From: Rodentibacter haemolyticus
GTDB taxonomy: Bacteria; Pseudomonadota; Gammaproteobacteria; Enterobacterales; Pasteurellaceae
Assembly: GCF_015356115.1 (NCBI RefSeq)
Contig: NZ_CP063056.1
Coordinates: 558,001 to 622,000 of the forward strand
Direction of reading: 5' to 3'
Length of the DNA: 64,000 bases
The position numbers and the translations under genes were made by a program. Of the stretch, positions 1 to 7,770 are shown in pieces (positions within the stretch are counted from its first letter, which is position 1; every line of letters begins with the position of its first letter). Below the pieces are notes generated by a model that saw only the letters and a list, made by a program, of their open reading frames with translations, did no database searches and had not been told where the DNA came from.

Positions 1-390
1 GATGTATCCATTGAAGAATTTCAAAAACAACGTGCCATTCCCCTACAAATTCCCGTAGAGATGGTGAAAACCGCATTAATTGCGGCAATGCAAGGCGTAA
101 ATTTAGATTTGGCAGAAGTGGAAGAAAACTATCGCAAAAGTGCGGTCAATTCCGCACAAGAAATTTCAAGCCAAATCATTAACGGTGAAAACTACGCCGA
201 AACCCTTTACAAAAAAGCGGTATTCGCTCGTGCGAAAGCAGAATTGTTACCCGAATTTAACACCCTTTCAGGGCGCGAAATTCATCAAAACCGTGAATAC
301 GTGACAGAGCAAAAAAGCCTATTGGCAGAGGCAACCCACGCCATCCGCACATTAAAAGGCAAAAGACGGGGATCAGTATGGCTACTGTAA
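1..390 (+). CDS. Phage head completion/stabilisation protein (P2 gpL-like), 5' end outside window
   Basis: The reading frame is open from base 1, so the true start lies upstream of the window. The visible C-terminal 129 residues follow the P2 gpL pattern: an alpha-helical stretch, a Y-x-K-A-V-x-A-R-A-K-A segment, then an A-x-R-x-L-K-G-K-R-R-G-S-V ending. GpL fills the capsid vertex after DNA packaging so that the tail can attach. It overlaps the next gene (R-like) by 13 bases, as expected for translationally coupled morphogenesis genes. A USS lies near base 138. The assignment rests on remembered resemblance and gene order, not on a search. Confidence 0.7.
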   Translation, partial: DVSIEEFQKQRAIPLQIPVEMVKTALIAAMQGVNLDLAEVEENYRKSAVNSAQEISSQIINGENYAETLYKKAVFARAKAELLPEFNTLSGREIHQNREYVTEQKSLLAEATHAIRTLKGKRRGSVWLL

Positions 391-860
391 AGAAAATGCG
401 CTATCAGCAATTGACGGATTTTTTGCTCACTAAATTGCCGAAACGCTATCACAGCAATTTTTATAGTTGGATTGAAGAAGGCAAATTAATTAACGAAGGG
501 CGACAAATTACCGACAACGGCATAGAGGTGTGTCATTTATCTTACAACGGTGTATTTCATTTTGAGGCATTACCCTTTAATGAAATTTCCCCGGCTTACT
601 TGATGGCATTTATTCAAGTATGGGTAAACGAAAACGATCAAATGCGTGATCTATTAGGTGAAAATGAAATCCCTTTTGACCTAGACATAGTGGACGACAA
701 CACCGCAGATTTAATTTTTACCATTGCTTTTCGTGAACCGCTCACCGCAATACAAGATGAAAACGGTACATTAAAAATTGATGGTATGAATTACCGATTG
801 GATGACATTGAAGTGTTCACCGCAGAATACATTGATATTGTGGCAGAAATTGAACAATGA
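378..860 (+). CDS. Phage tail completion protein (P2 gpR-like)
   Basis: This 160-residue protein has the gpR layout: a helical N-terminus, then a segment ending in a long helix that contains W-V-N-E-N, then a beta-rich part (D-L-D-I-V-D-D-N-T-A-D-L-I-F) and an acidic C-terminus. In P2, gpR and gpS complete the tail and join it to the head. The ATG start lies inside the 3' end of the L-like gene, and its own stop overlaps the start of the S-like gene by four bases (ATGA). Length is close to P2 gpR (about 155 residues). Assigned from gene order plus pattern. Confidence 0.7.
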   Translation: MATVKKMRYQQLTDFLLTKLPKRYHSNFYSWIEEGKLINEGRQITDNGIEVCHLSYNGVFHFEALPFNEISPAYLMAFIQVWVNENDQMRDLLGENEIPFDLDIVDDNTADLIFTIAFREPLTAIQDENGTLKIDGMNYRLDDIEVFTAEYIDIVAEIEQ

Positions 861-1582
861 AAATCTTAATGGGGTTAAAACCCAAAACCGTTGAGAAATT
901 AAAACACACTTTATTGTATTTACGCCTTACTCCCCAAATGCGTAATCAAGTGATGCAGAAAGTGTTATGGCGACTAAAAGATAATTCAGAAAAAAATGTT
1001 AGCCGTCAACAATCACCAACCGGTAAACCTTGGGAACCAAGGAAGAAAAAATTAAAAGGTGGTGTGCGTGTAAATAAGATGCTCAAAAAGCGTGCTAGAA
1101 CCCTGAATTCAAAAATAGAACAACAAGGCGAACGTGGGTTGCTTAATTACACGGATAAAAAAGGTGGAGAAATTGGAGCTATCCATCAATACGGTTTAGA
1201 AGTGCCGGTTGAACAAACAAAAAAGGATAAAAAAGCCTTAGCAAAATTACTTGCTCAAAATGATAAGCCGGCTACTCCACAACAAGCAAGACGATTAAGA
1301 GAACTCGGTTATAAAACCAGTAACGGCACAACAAAAAGCGGAAGAAAAAAATATAAAAAGGCTCGAATTAAAGATATCAAACAAGGTATGTCCCGAGGAC
1401 AAGCAGGCTTAATAATTCGGATGATGGAAAAAAAACAAGGCATAAATATTAGACGTGGCTTAACTTCTTACAAAATGGCCAAACGCCCATTCTTAGACGA
1501 AGATAGCAAACGAAATGCCGACATTATTACAGATGAATTATTAAAAGGCTTTCAGAAAATGGGTTACCACTTACAACCATAA
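857..1582 (+). CDS. Phage virion morphogenesis / tail completion protein (gpS-like)
   Basis: A strongly basic 241-residue protein with the S-like signature near the N-terminus: a helix followed by R-x-x-x-N-x-x-x-Q-x-S-P-x-G-x-P-W-x-P-R (about residues 48-62). The middle is rich in Lys and Arg. The C-terminus contains the R-P-F-L segment typical of this family. It is longer than P2 gpS (about 150 residues) because of a Lys/Arg/Gln-rich insertion around residues 110-180. It follows the R-like gene with an ATGA overlap, so R and S are coupled as in P2. Confidence 0.72.
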   Translation: MKILMGLKPKTVEKLKHTLLYLRLTPQMRNQVMQKVLWRLKDNSEKNVSRQQSPTGKPWEPRKKKLKGGVRVNKMLKKRARTLNSKIEQQGERGLLNYTDKKGGEIGAIHQYGLEVPVEQTKKDKKALAKLLAQNDKPATPQQARRLRELGYKTSNGTTKSGRKKYKKARIKDIKQGMSRGQAGLIIRMMEKKQGINIRRGLTSYKMAKRPFLDEDSKRNADIITDELLKGFQKMGYHLQP

Positions 1583-1659
1583 AAAAATAACCCCGAATGA
1601 CTGCAATCATTCGAGGTTGTAAACCCCTTAACAGCGTTAACAAGCAAGGAGTATTTAAT

Positions 1660-1821
1660 GTGGATCATTATATCCAACTACTAAAATTAATCAAGGAAAC
1701 CATGATGCAATACGGCTTATTTAAAACAATATTTGGAATTGGAATGCTTGCCATCATGTGCCGACTTCCGGAAACGATAAACGCAATAGCGAACCTTGTT
1801 TCTTTATTAACACAACAATAA
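1660..1821 (+). CDS. Small hypothetical phage protein with a hydrophobic segment
   Basis: A GTG start at 1660 is chosen because AAGGAG lies eight bases upstream (1646-1651). An in-frame upstream ATG at 1597 sits inside a hairpin (about 1589-1618) and has no Shine-Dalgarno sequence. The 53-residue product has a charged N-terminus and one hydrophobic stretch (F-G-I-G-M-L-A-I-M-C) about residues 24-33, then a short amphipathic tail. It could be a small membrane protein. I do not recognise the family and the position between S and the sheath gives no clear function. Confidence 0.45.
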   Translation: MDHYIQLLKLIKETMMQYGLFKTIFGIGMLAIMCRLPETINAIANLVSLLTQQ

Positions 1822-1833
1822 GAGGACAAAAAA

Positions 1834-2964
1834 ATGTTCCCATCCGTACAAATTAACGCCCTTAATCAATTAAGCGGCGAATCAAAAGAAATTGAACGCC
1901 ACGCACTTTTTGTGGGCGTGGGCGGAGTCAATGCCGGCAAATTGTTGGCAGTTACCCCCGATTCTGATTTCGACAAAGTATTCGGAGAAACCGAAACCGA
2001 CTTAAAAAAACAAGTGCGTGCGGCAATGCTTAATGCCGGTCAAAATTGGTTTGCCCATGTTTATATCGCACAAGAAGAAGGTTATGACTTTGTGGAGTGT
2101 GTGAAAAAAGCCAATCAATCCGCCTCTTTTGAATATTGTGTCAATACGCATTATTTAGGTGTGGATAAAACCGCCGTAAATAAATTACAAGAATGTTATG
2201 CGGAATTGTTGGCTAAATTCGGTCGCCGTACTTTCTTTATTCAAGCGGTGCAAGGCATTAACCGAGATGAATCGGACGGTGAAAGCTGGGATCAATATGT
2301 GCAAAAACTCACCACTTTGCAACAAACAATCGTAGCCGATCACGTATGTTTAACTCCGTTGCTTTTCGGCAATGAGGCAGGCGTATTAGCCGGGCGTTTA
2401 GCCAATCGTGCGGTAACCGTGGCAGATAGCCCTGCACGTGTACAAACGGGCGCATTAATCAGCCTAGGCAGTGCAGAAAAACCATTAGACAAAGACGGCA
2501 ATGAATTAACCATTGCGCATCTTAAATCCTTAGAAAGCGCACGCTATTCCGTGCCGATGTGGTATCCCGACTATGACGGCTATTACTGGGCGGACGGTCG
2601 CACACTGGACGTAGAGGGCGGTGATTATCAAGTGATTGAGAATGTACGGGTGGTTGACAAAGTGGCACGTAAAGTACGCTTGTTGGCGATTGCCAAAATA
2701 GCGGATCGTTCCTTTAATTCCACAACCTCAAGTACGGAATATCACAAAAGCTATTTTGCCAAACCGCTACGTGATATGAGCAAATCCGCAACCATCAACG
2801 GTAAAGATTTTCCGGGCGAATGTATGCCGCCGAAAGACGATGCCATCACCATTGTTTGGCACAGTAAAACCAAGGTAACGCTTTACATTAAAGTGCGCCC
2901 TTACGATTGCCCGAAAGAAATCACGGCAAACATTTTCTTAGATTTAGAAACCTTAGGAGATTAA
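1834..2964 (+). CDS. Phage tail sheath protein, DUF2586 type
   Basis: This 376-residue protein occupies the FI (sheath) position just before the tube gene. The sequence has a conserved-looking N-terminus with F-V-G-V-G-G-V-N-A-G and a C-terminal half ending in a beta strand (T-K-V-T-L-Y-I-K-V-R-P) as in contractile sheaths. I associate it with the DUF2586 family found in HP1- and kappa-type phages rather than with classic P2 FI. It would polymerise around the tube and contract on infection. RBS AGAGGA precedes the ATG. Only three bases separate its stop from the tube gene. Confidence 0.75.
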   Translation: MFPSVQINALNQLSGESKEIERHALFVGVGGVNAGKLLAVTPDSDFDKVFGETETDLKKQVRAAMLNAGQNWFAHVYIAQEEGYDFVECVKKANQSASFEYCVNTHYLGVDKTAVNKLQECYAELLAKFGRRTFFIQAVQGINRDESDGESWDQYVQKLTTLQQTIVADHVCLTPLLFGNEAGVLAGRLANRAVTVADSPARVQTGALISLGSAEKPLDKDGNELTIAHLKSLESARYSVPMWYPDYDGYYWADGRTLDVEGGDYQVIENVRVVDKVARKVRLLAIAKIADRSFNSTTSSTEYHKSYFAKPLRDMSKSATINGKDFPGECMPPKDDAITIVWHSKTKVTLYIKVRPYDCPKEITANIFLDLETLGD

Positions 2965-2967
2965 AAA

Positions 2968-3420
2968 ATGGAACGAATTAGCGGAATGAGTTTTGATTTC
3001 TATTTATTCGGTTTCCCGATTCACGCCGAATCAATCAGCCTTTCTATCTCGGATAACAGTGCCGTTGCATTAACACGTGGCATTCCGGACGGTTGGGTAA
3101 GCGGTGATGTATCGGCAGAAGGTGAAATTGAGCTTGACGAAAAAAACTTCAACAAAATTGCCACGGCGGCGGCCGCATCCGGTAGTTATCGCAGTATTCC
3201 GGAAACGGATTTCACTTTCTTTGCCATGCGGGGCGGTGTGCGTTCCAAAGTGGAAACTTTCGGCAATAAATTAATCTTAACCGATATTTTAAACATTGAT
3301 CCGAAAGGCGGAGCGAAAACCACTAAGAAAATCAAATATTTCGTGACTAGCCCCGATTTTGTACGCATTAACGGCGTGCCGTATTTATCCGAAGAAGATA
3401 CACGTGATCTTATCGGTTAA
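2968..3420 (+). CDS. Phage tail tube protein, DUF2597 type
   Basis: A 150-residue protein immediately after the sheath, the usual place of the tube gene. It reads as an antiparallel beta protein with V-S-G-D-V-S-A-E-G-E-I-E-L near residue 43, as in tube proteins where each subunit forms a beta-barrel around the channel. I link it to the DUF2597 family of HP1-like phages. It follows the sheath by three bases, ensuring coupled expression. A 90-base non-coding gap with a USS (about 3471) separates it from the lysis cassette. Confidence 0.72.
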   Translation: MERISGMSFDFYLFGFPIHAESISLSISDNSAVALTRGIPDGWVSGDVSAEGEIELDEKNFNKIATAAAASGSYRSIPETDFTFFAMRGGVRSKVETFGNKLILTDILNIDPKGGAKTTKKIKYFVTSPDFVRINGVPYLSEEDTRDLIG

Positions 3421-3510
3421 CCCGATTTAGGCGACTGACCGTGCTGACGTATAACAATAATAAATCCAAGCAAGTGCGGTCGGTTTCCTAAATGTTTTAA
3501 AGGATTTTTT

Positions 3511-3744
3511 ATGAACAGTAAATTGGATGGCGCAACCCCTTTTCTTGGTTCGCTTGTTGCCCTTATTTCGGGATTTACATTACACGAATGGGGCGCATTA
3601 TTCGGGATTTTATTCGGGGCGATTTCCGTATGGATCGCTTACCGAAAATACAAAGAAGATGTTGCCATTCGCAAAGAAGAACTGGCTTACAAAATGTTAG
3701 TGGCAAGAATTGAAGCAAAAAGATTAGGGGTTAAAGATGAGTAA
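3511..3744 (+). CDS. hol: Holin, HP1-type
   Basis: This 77-residue protein is the first gene of the lysis cassette. It has two likely membrane segments: P-F-L-G-S-L-V-A-L-I-S-G-F (residues 9-21) and G-A-L-F-G-I-L-F-G-A-I-S-V-W-I (residues 28-42). A highly charged C-terminal helix rich in Lys and Glu follows. Size, topology and position ahead of the endolysin fit a small holin. With a SAR endolysin next door it may behave as a pinholin that depolarises the membrane, but that is inference. Its stop overlaps the endolysin start by eight bases. Confidence 0.72.
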   Translation: MNSKLDGATPFLGSLVALISGFTLHEWGALFGILFGAISVWIAYRKYKEDVAIRKEELAYKMLVARIEAKRLGVKDE

Positions 3745-4297
3745 AAAATTTGGCGCAATGATTGTTTGTTCGGCACTGGCCGTAGCGGCAGCATTTTTCG
3801 CCCAACAAAATAACTTACCGGAACAACAAAAAAACCGTATCAGCCCCCAAATGCTCAATGAGTTGATCAATCTTGAAGGCTGCGTGCGTAATCCCTACAA
3901 ATGCCCGGCAGATGTATGGACAAACGGTGTCGGCAATACCCACAACGTGGATAAAACCAAGATTTTAACCATTGACGAAATCGCCGCAGATTTACGGCAC
4001 AACGTAAAGCAAGCCGAAAATTGCATTAATGCCGATTTCAACGGTAAGAAAATGAACCAAGGACAATATGATGCCATGGTGTCGTTAGCTTTTAATTTAG
4101 GTTGTAACGGTATCAAACGTTATTACAACAAAAAGCAAGGCGCAACCGTACCGACAACCATCTACCGAGCCGCCAAAGCCGAAAATTGGGAATTAATGTG
4201 CAACCGCATTCCCGATTTCAACAAAGCAGGCGGCAAAGTGTTGAAAGGCTTGCAACTTCGCCGAGCAAAAGAAAAAGCAATGTGTTTGGGGCAATAA
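3737..4297 (+). CDS. lys: SAR endolysin, GH24 lysozyme of the P1 Lyz type
   Basis: A 186-residue muramidase that cuts peptidoglycan. The N-terminus has a weakly hydrophobic signal-arrest-release segment (about residues 6-22) containing Cys11. The catalytic triad reads Glu47-x8-Cys56-x5-Thr62, with an extra Cys49 two residues after the Glu. Spacing of the Glu, the two cysteines and the Thr equals that of P1 Lyz, where the catalytic Cys is held in a disulfide and freed by exchange with the SAR-domain Cys after membrane release. The same control is likely here. It overlaps the holin gene and abuts the spanin gene with no gap. Confidence 0.85.
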   Translation: MSKKFGAMIVCSALAVAAAFFAQQNNLPEQQKNRISPQMLNELINLEGCVRNPYKCPADVWTNGVGNTHNVDKTKILTIDEIAADLRHNVKQAENCINADFNGKKMNQGQYDAMVSLAFNLGCNGIKRYYNKKQGATVPTTIYRAAKAENWELMCNRIPDFNKAGGKVLKGLQLRRAKEKAMCLGQ

Positions 4298-4699
4298 ATG
4301 AATTTTAAAACACTTTTAATCGGTTCTTTTTTCATTGTGTTTGTAGGCTGTCTCGGTTCTACCCTGCACTACAAAAAACAAGCGGAAACGACCGCACTTT
4401 TACTCAAACAAAGTGAAGAAAGCATTAGGCAAAATAAGGCAATGTTGCAACGGTATGAAAAGCAAAATACCGAACTCACCAAACAATTAAACCGAGCCAA
4501 TAAACAAGCAGAACATCGCCGGCAACAACTTAAGGACGTGTTAAACAATGCAGAAAATAAAATTTGGACTGATGGGCGTGTGCCTTCCGATGTTGCTGGC
4601 GTGTTCAACCACCGCACCAACGGTAAACAATCCGCCGCTAATTTGCCCGCAAACCACCGAATGCCGGGCGTTACAAGTCAACATCCGCACCAACGGTGA
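4298..4699 (+). CDS. Inner-membrane spanin (Rz-like)
   Basis: This 133-residue protein starts directly after the endolysin stop. It has one N-terminal membrane anchor (residues 5-20) and a long, Gln/Lys/Glu-rich, coiled-coil-like periplasmic helix (residues 28-85), the layout of Rz. It would link to the outer-membrane lipoprotein partner encoded in another frame within its 3' half and complete lysis by disrupting the outer membrane. Recognition is by topology and position, since spanins share little sequence. Confidence 0.78.
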   Translation: MNFKTLLIGSFFIVFVGCLGSTLHYKKQAETTALLLKQSEESIRQNKAMLQRYEKQNTELTKQLNRANKQAEHRRQQLKDVLNNAENKIWTDGRVPSDVAGVFNHRTNGKQSAANLPANHRMPGVTSQHPHQR

Positions 4700-4817
4700 T
4701 TTAGCGGAAAGTTTAAATCAGGCATTAGATCGCCTGGATATTTGCACCACGGCTTACACTGCCGTAAATAAGTGCATCACCGATTTTAACAACCAAAACC
4801 AACCAGAAGGAAAATAA
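4548..4817 (+). CDS. Outer-membrane spanin lipoprotein (Rz1-like), overlapping Rz
   Basis: An 89-residue lipoprotein encoded in the +1 frame relative to the Rz-like gene. It starts inside that gene and runs 118 bases past its end. The signal peptide ends in a lipobox L-L-A-C (Cys19), followed by a Pro/Thr-rich mature start. Three further Cys (residues 33, 39 and 66) could support dimer or intramolecular disulfides. Overlapping-frame nesting with Rz is diagnostic of spanin pairs. It ends two bases before the tail chaperone gene. Confidence 0.8.
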   Translation: MQKIKFGLMGVCLPMLLACSTTAPTVNNPPLICPQTTECRALQVNIRTNGDLAESLNQALDRLDICTTAYTAVNKCITDFNNQNQPEGK

Positions 4818-4819
4818 AA

Positions 4820-5128
4820 ATGGAAAAAACACAAGCACAAACCCTACTTGAAAAACTCACCGGCAATCTTAAAGATTCTGTTGTTGTGAACATTGCCGGT
4901 GTGGATTTCACCTTTATTCGTGATAACAGTGCCTTTGATCAAATGATTAATGATATGGAATCAAACAACAAAGTCACCCCATTCAAAGATTATTTGTTGG
5001 CGATTGTTGCACGTGAGCAAAAAGAAGATTTATTAGAAATCATCAACGTACCGGGACTTGCAATGCAGGTTGCAGCCAAAGTCAATGAGGTCTTTGTGCC
5101 GCAAATTGAAGTTAACGTAAAAAACTAA
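4820..5128 (+). CDS. Phage tail assembly chaperone, short product
   Basis: This 102-residue acidic protein lies between the lysis cassette and the tape measure. That is the place of lambda G or P2 E. I associate it with the phage tail assembly chaperone families (DUF2765-like). It would coat the tape measure protein during tail assembly. RBS AGAAGGAAA precedes the ATG. The last three sense codons with the stop read GTA AAA AAC TAA and contain a canonical slippery heptamer, so a longer -1 product is expected (separate entry). Confidence 0.68.
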   Translation: MEKTQAQTLLEKLTGNLKDSVVVNIAGVDFTFIRDNSAFDQMINDMESNNKVTPFKDYLLAIVAREQKEDLLEIINVPGLAMQVAAKVNEVFVPQIEVNVKN

Positions 5129-5307
5129 CCTTGCGTGTGGAAAGCATCGATCGCAATGGCTTATCACAAGCCATTGCCTTACGTATGCACTATTTACCAC
5201 ACGCCGACAACAGCGACTATAACCTCGCACGGGCAATATGGCTACATAAACAATATTTTGAACAACAGGCAAACGCCGTGGCAAGCGGCATTGCCAAAGT
5301 ATTTTAA
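4820..5307 (+). CDS. Tail assembly chaperone, predicted -1 frameshift (G-GT type) product
   Basis: The heptamer A-AAA-AAC (5119-5125) sits directly before the zero-frame stop TAA (5126-5128). A -1 slip there continues through CTA ACC TTG CGT to a TAA at 5305-5307, adding about 60 residues (R-V-E-S-I-D-R-N-G-L, ending A-K-V-F). The extension has no convincing start of its own. A perfect 10-bp stem (5153-5162 with 5168-5177, five-base loop) lies 27 bases past the heptamer. Programmed frameshifting at this place is conserved in tailed phages. Frameshift signals are seen in the sequence; use in vivo is inferred. Confidence 0.7.
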
Positions 5308-5316
5308 GGTTTAACA

Positions 5317-7431
5317 ATGGCAATTCAGGGGCTTGAATACATCATCAGCTTAACCGATCAATTATCAGCACCACTCAAAGGGGTGATGAAAACTATTGAT
5401 CAATTAGGTAAACGTGGTGAAGATGCGATGAAACGTATCGGAATCGGTGCGGCGGGTATCATTGCCACGGGTGCATCATTAAAGCATGCACTTGATCCTG
5501 CCATTGAATTTAGCCGTGCAATGAATGAAGTAAAAGCTACAGGTATGGGGGCGGAAGGATTAGCAGAAGTAGAGAAATTTGCCCTTGATTTTTCCTCTAC
5601 CTTTGGCATTGCCTCAAATGAGGTTGTTTCATCAGTCAATGAAATTGCCCGTGCGATTGACGGCTTAACCGATAAGGAAATGATCGCATTTTCCGAAAGT
5701 GCAAATATTTTAGCCAAAGCAACCGGATCAAATACGGCACAAATGGGTTCTTATATTGCCACGATGTCAAACATCTTCCAAGATGAAATGAATCGCCTAG
5801 GTAAATCCGATTGGGTAAAACAAATGGCGGGGCAAGCCACCTTAACCGCCAATATGTTTAAATCTTCCGGTGAAAGTTTATCTGCAGCCTTTAGTAACCT
5901 TGGTTCAGCCGCTAAAAATGCGGGTGTTTCAATGGCGGAGCAATTTGCTATTTTGGGAAATACGCAGGGTATTATGGACGGTGCAAAATCCGGTACGGCG
6001 TATCGAGCCTTAATAGAAAATGCTATTAACAGCACCAAAATGCAGAAAAAATTAGGAATGACCTTTGTCGATCAAAAAGGTTTGCTATTACCCATCACCG
6101 AGATTATCGGAAAAATTAAAAAGAAATTCGGCAATTTAGGTCAAGCCGAATTGCAAGATAAATTAGCCTCTGCATTTGGTGTAGGTAGTTCTATCGCCAG
6201 TTTGCTATTAGACAAAACGGAGCAAATCACCGAACAAATTGACAAAATCGGCAAAATCAAAAACTTAGATGAAGCCTATGCCGTATCCAAAATCACTACC
6301 GATTCTTGGATGCGCCTTTCAAATATTTTGCAGAACATCAAAATTGCGATCGGTGGGCAGGTGTTGAAAAAGGTTGAACCATTTATGCAAAAAATCGCCG
6401 ACTTAGGGCAATCTTTCCAAAAATGGTTATCAACCTACAAAAATATCGCCCGTTGGATTGGTTATGCCGTTGGCGCATTAATTGGTTTCACAGGGTTAAC
6501 TGCCGCACTCACTTTAATGAGTGGTGTTATTTCAGCTATCGGAGTCGCATTTTCCTTTTTAGTAAGCCCTGTGATGTTAGTGATCGCAGCGGTGATTGCA
6601 TTAGGCGTCATTATCTATAAAAACTACGACCGCTTTATGGAATTTATCGGCGGATTTATTACCGGTTTCAAATTGGCTGGCGTATCCTTTGAACCTTTAT
6701 TTTCTGCTTTCTCGCTTGTTTGGGGGGCATTACAAAAAATCGGCGCAACAATTTGGCGCATCATGGGATTATTTAGCGGAGCTTCCGATTCAGCCTACAC
6801 CTTTCAACAATTTGGAATAGATGTGGGGTATGCACTGGGAATGGTATTTAACATCATGCTTGGCGCCATTGAATTGATCGCTCACGGCTTTAATTTTATG
6901 GCAGATATATTTGCCATTACCACAAATGCGTTGATTGAAGGTTGGACGGCTATCACAACACTTTGGGATAGCGATAAACCGATCGAAAGTTTCTTAAATA
7001 TTGCGAAGGCATTAGGCAATATTTTCAAAAATGCCTTTCGTGGGATTGTTAACTCATTTGTTGATTTACTCAATTTCATCATTCAAAAAGCCAATACCTT
7101 ACCGAGTATTAATATTCCGTTGATCCCAAAATGGGAAGATTCGGCGTTACCACAAGGAAATGTTTCTGCATTAGGTGCATCTATCGGATCTCAAGCCTTG
7201 CAAATGCAAAATCAGATAGGTGCATTAAATACGGGTAAGCCTAAATTTGAATTGGGCGAACAAGTCAAACCACGGCTTACAAAAATGCCGAGTGGTTCAG
7301 TGACGAAAACACTGACACAAAATCAACAAACCACCAAAAATATTAATTACGGCGGTGTAACCATTAATACAAATAACGGTGAAAAAGTTTGGCAGGAATT
7401 ACGCAACCGTGAGCAACTTGCAGCGGGGTGA
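5317..7431 (+). CDS. Phage tail tape measure protein (TP901 type)
   Basis: The longest tail gene after the fibre (704 residues). It is a mostly helical protein with an N-terminal L-S-A-P-L-K-G segment, a TP901-type core (G-S-N-T-A-Q-M-G-S-Y-I-A-T-M-S) about residues 138-155, and hydrophobic segments about residues 375-435. It sets tail length and helps DNA pass the membrane. The length would suggest a tail of roughly 100 nm by the usual 0.15 nm per residue, which is an estimate. It follows the frameshifted chaperone by nine bases and precedes the baseplate genes. Confidence 0.85.
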   Translation: MAIQGLEYIISLTDQLSAPLKGVMKTIDQLGKRGEDAMKRIGIGAAGIIATGASLKHALDPAIEFSRAMNEVKATGMGAEGLAEVEKFALDFSSTFGIASNEVVSSVNEIARAIDGLTDKEMIAFSESANILAKATGSNTAQMGSYIATMSNIFQDEMNRLGKSDWVKQMAGQATLTANMFKSSGESLSAAFSNLGSAAKNAGVSMAEQFAILGNTQGIMDGAKSGTAYRALIENAINSTKMQKKLGMTFVDQKGLLLPITEIIGKIKKKFGNLGQAELQDKLASAFGVGSSIASLLLDKTEQITEQIDKIGKIKNLDEAYAVSKITTDSWMRLSNILQNIKIAIGGQVLKKVEPFMQKIADLGQSFQKWLSTYKNIARWIGYAVGALIGFTGLTAALTLMSGVISAIGVAFSFLVSPVMLVIAAVIALGVIIYKNYDRFMEFIGGFITGFKLAGVSFEPLFSAFSLVWGALQKIGATIWRIMGLFSGASDSAYTFQQFGIDVGYALGMVFNIMLGAIELIAHGFNFMADIFAITTNALIEGWTAITTLWDSDKPIESFLNIAKALGNIFKNAFRGIVNSFVDLLNFIIQKANTLPSINIPLIPKWEDSALPQGNVSALGASIGSQALQMQNQIGALNTGKPKFELGEQVKPRLTKMPSGSVTKTLTQNQQTTKNINYGGVTINTNNGEKVWQELRNREQLAAG

Positions 7432-7434
7432 TAA

Positions 7435-7770
7435 ATGGAAAAACACTATCTTGATCTCCTGATTATCGGCGAAGACATCACGTTGGATAGCGGCTATCAG
7501 CCGATGATTTGCGATAACCGTGCCTCTATCGCACAGGATATTAAGCACGCAATTTTAGAAAGTGGGCTTGCCACACAATTAATCGCAGAACGCTCACGCA
7601 TTTTACGCCGAGACATTATTTTACAAATGGTGCTTTTAGTGGAAGAAGATGTGCGTTTGATCCCCGGCACGGTCTCCATTATTGAAGAAAAGTTAGGTCA
7701 ACTATTCATCACCGCTGATACCTATGAATTTGGAAAATTAGACGAATTGGAGTTACGCCTCAATGAGTGA
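7435..7770 (+). CDS. Baseplate protein, gp25/W-like (DUF2590 type)
   Basis: A 111-residue acidic protein directly before the gpJ-like gene, where P2 has gpW. The fold pattern fits the gp25 family: N-terminal strand with D-L-L-I-I-G-E-D, then an R-A-S-I-A-Q-D-I-K-H-A-I helix, then C-terminal strands. Gp25 subunits act as the sheath initiator in contractile baseplates. I tie it to DUF2590 from HP1-like phages by memory. It begins four bases after the tape measure stop and overlaps the J-like gene by eight bases. Confidence 0.65.
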   Translation: MEKHYLDLLIIGEDITLDSGYQPMICDNRASIAQDIKHAILESGLATQLIAERSRILRRDIILQMVLLVEEDVRLIPGTVSIIEEKLGQLFITADTYEFGKLDELELRLNE

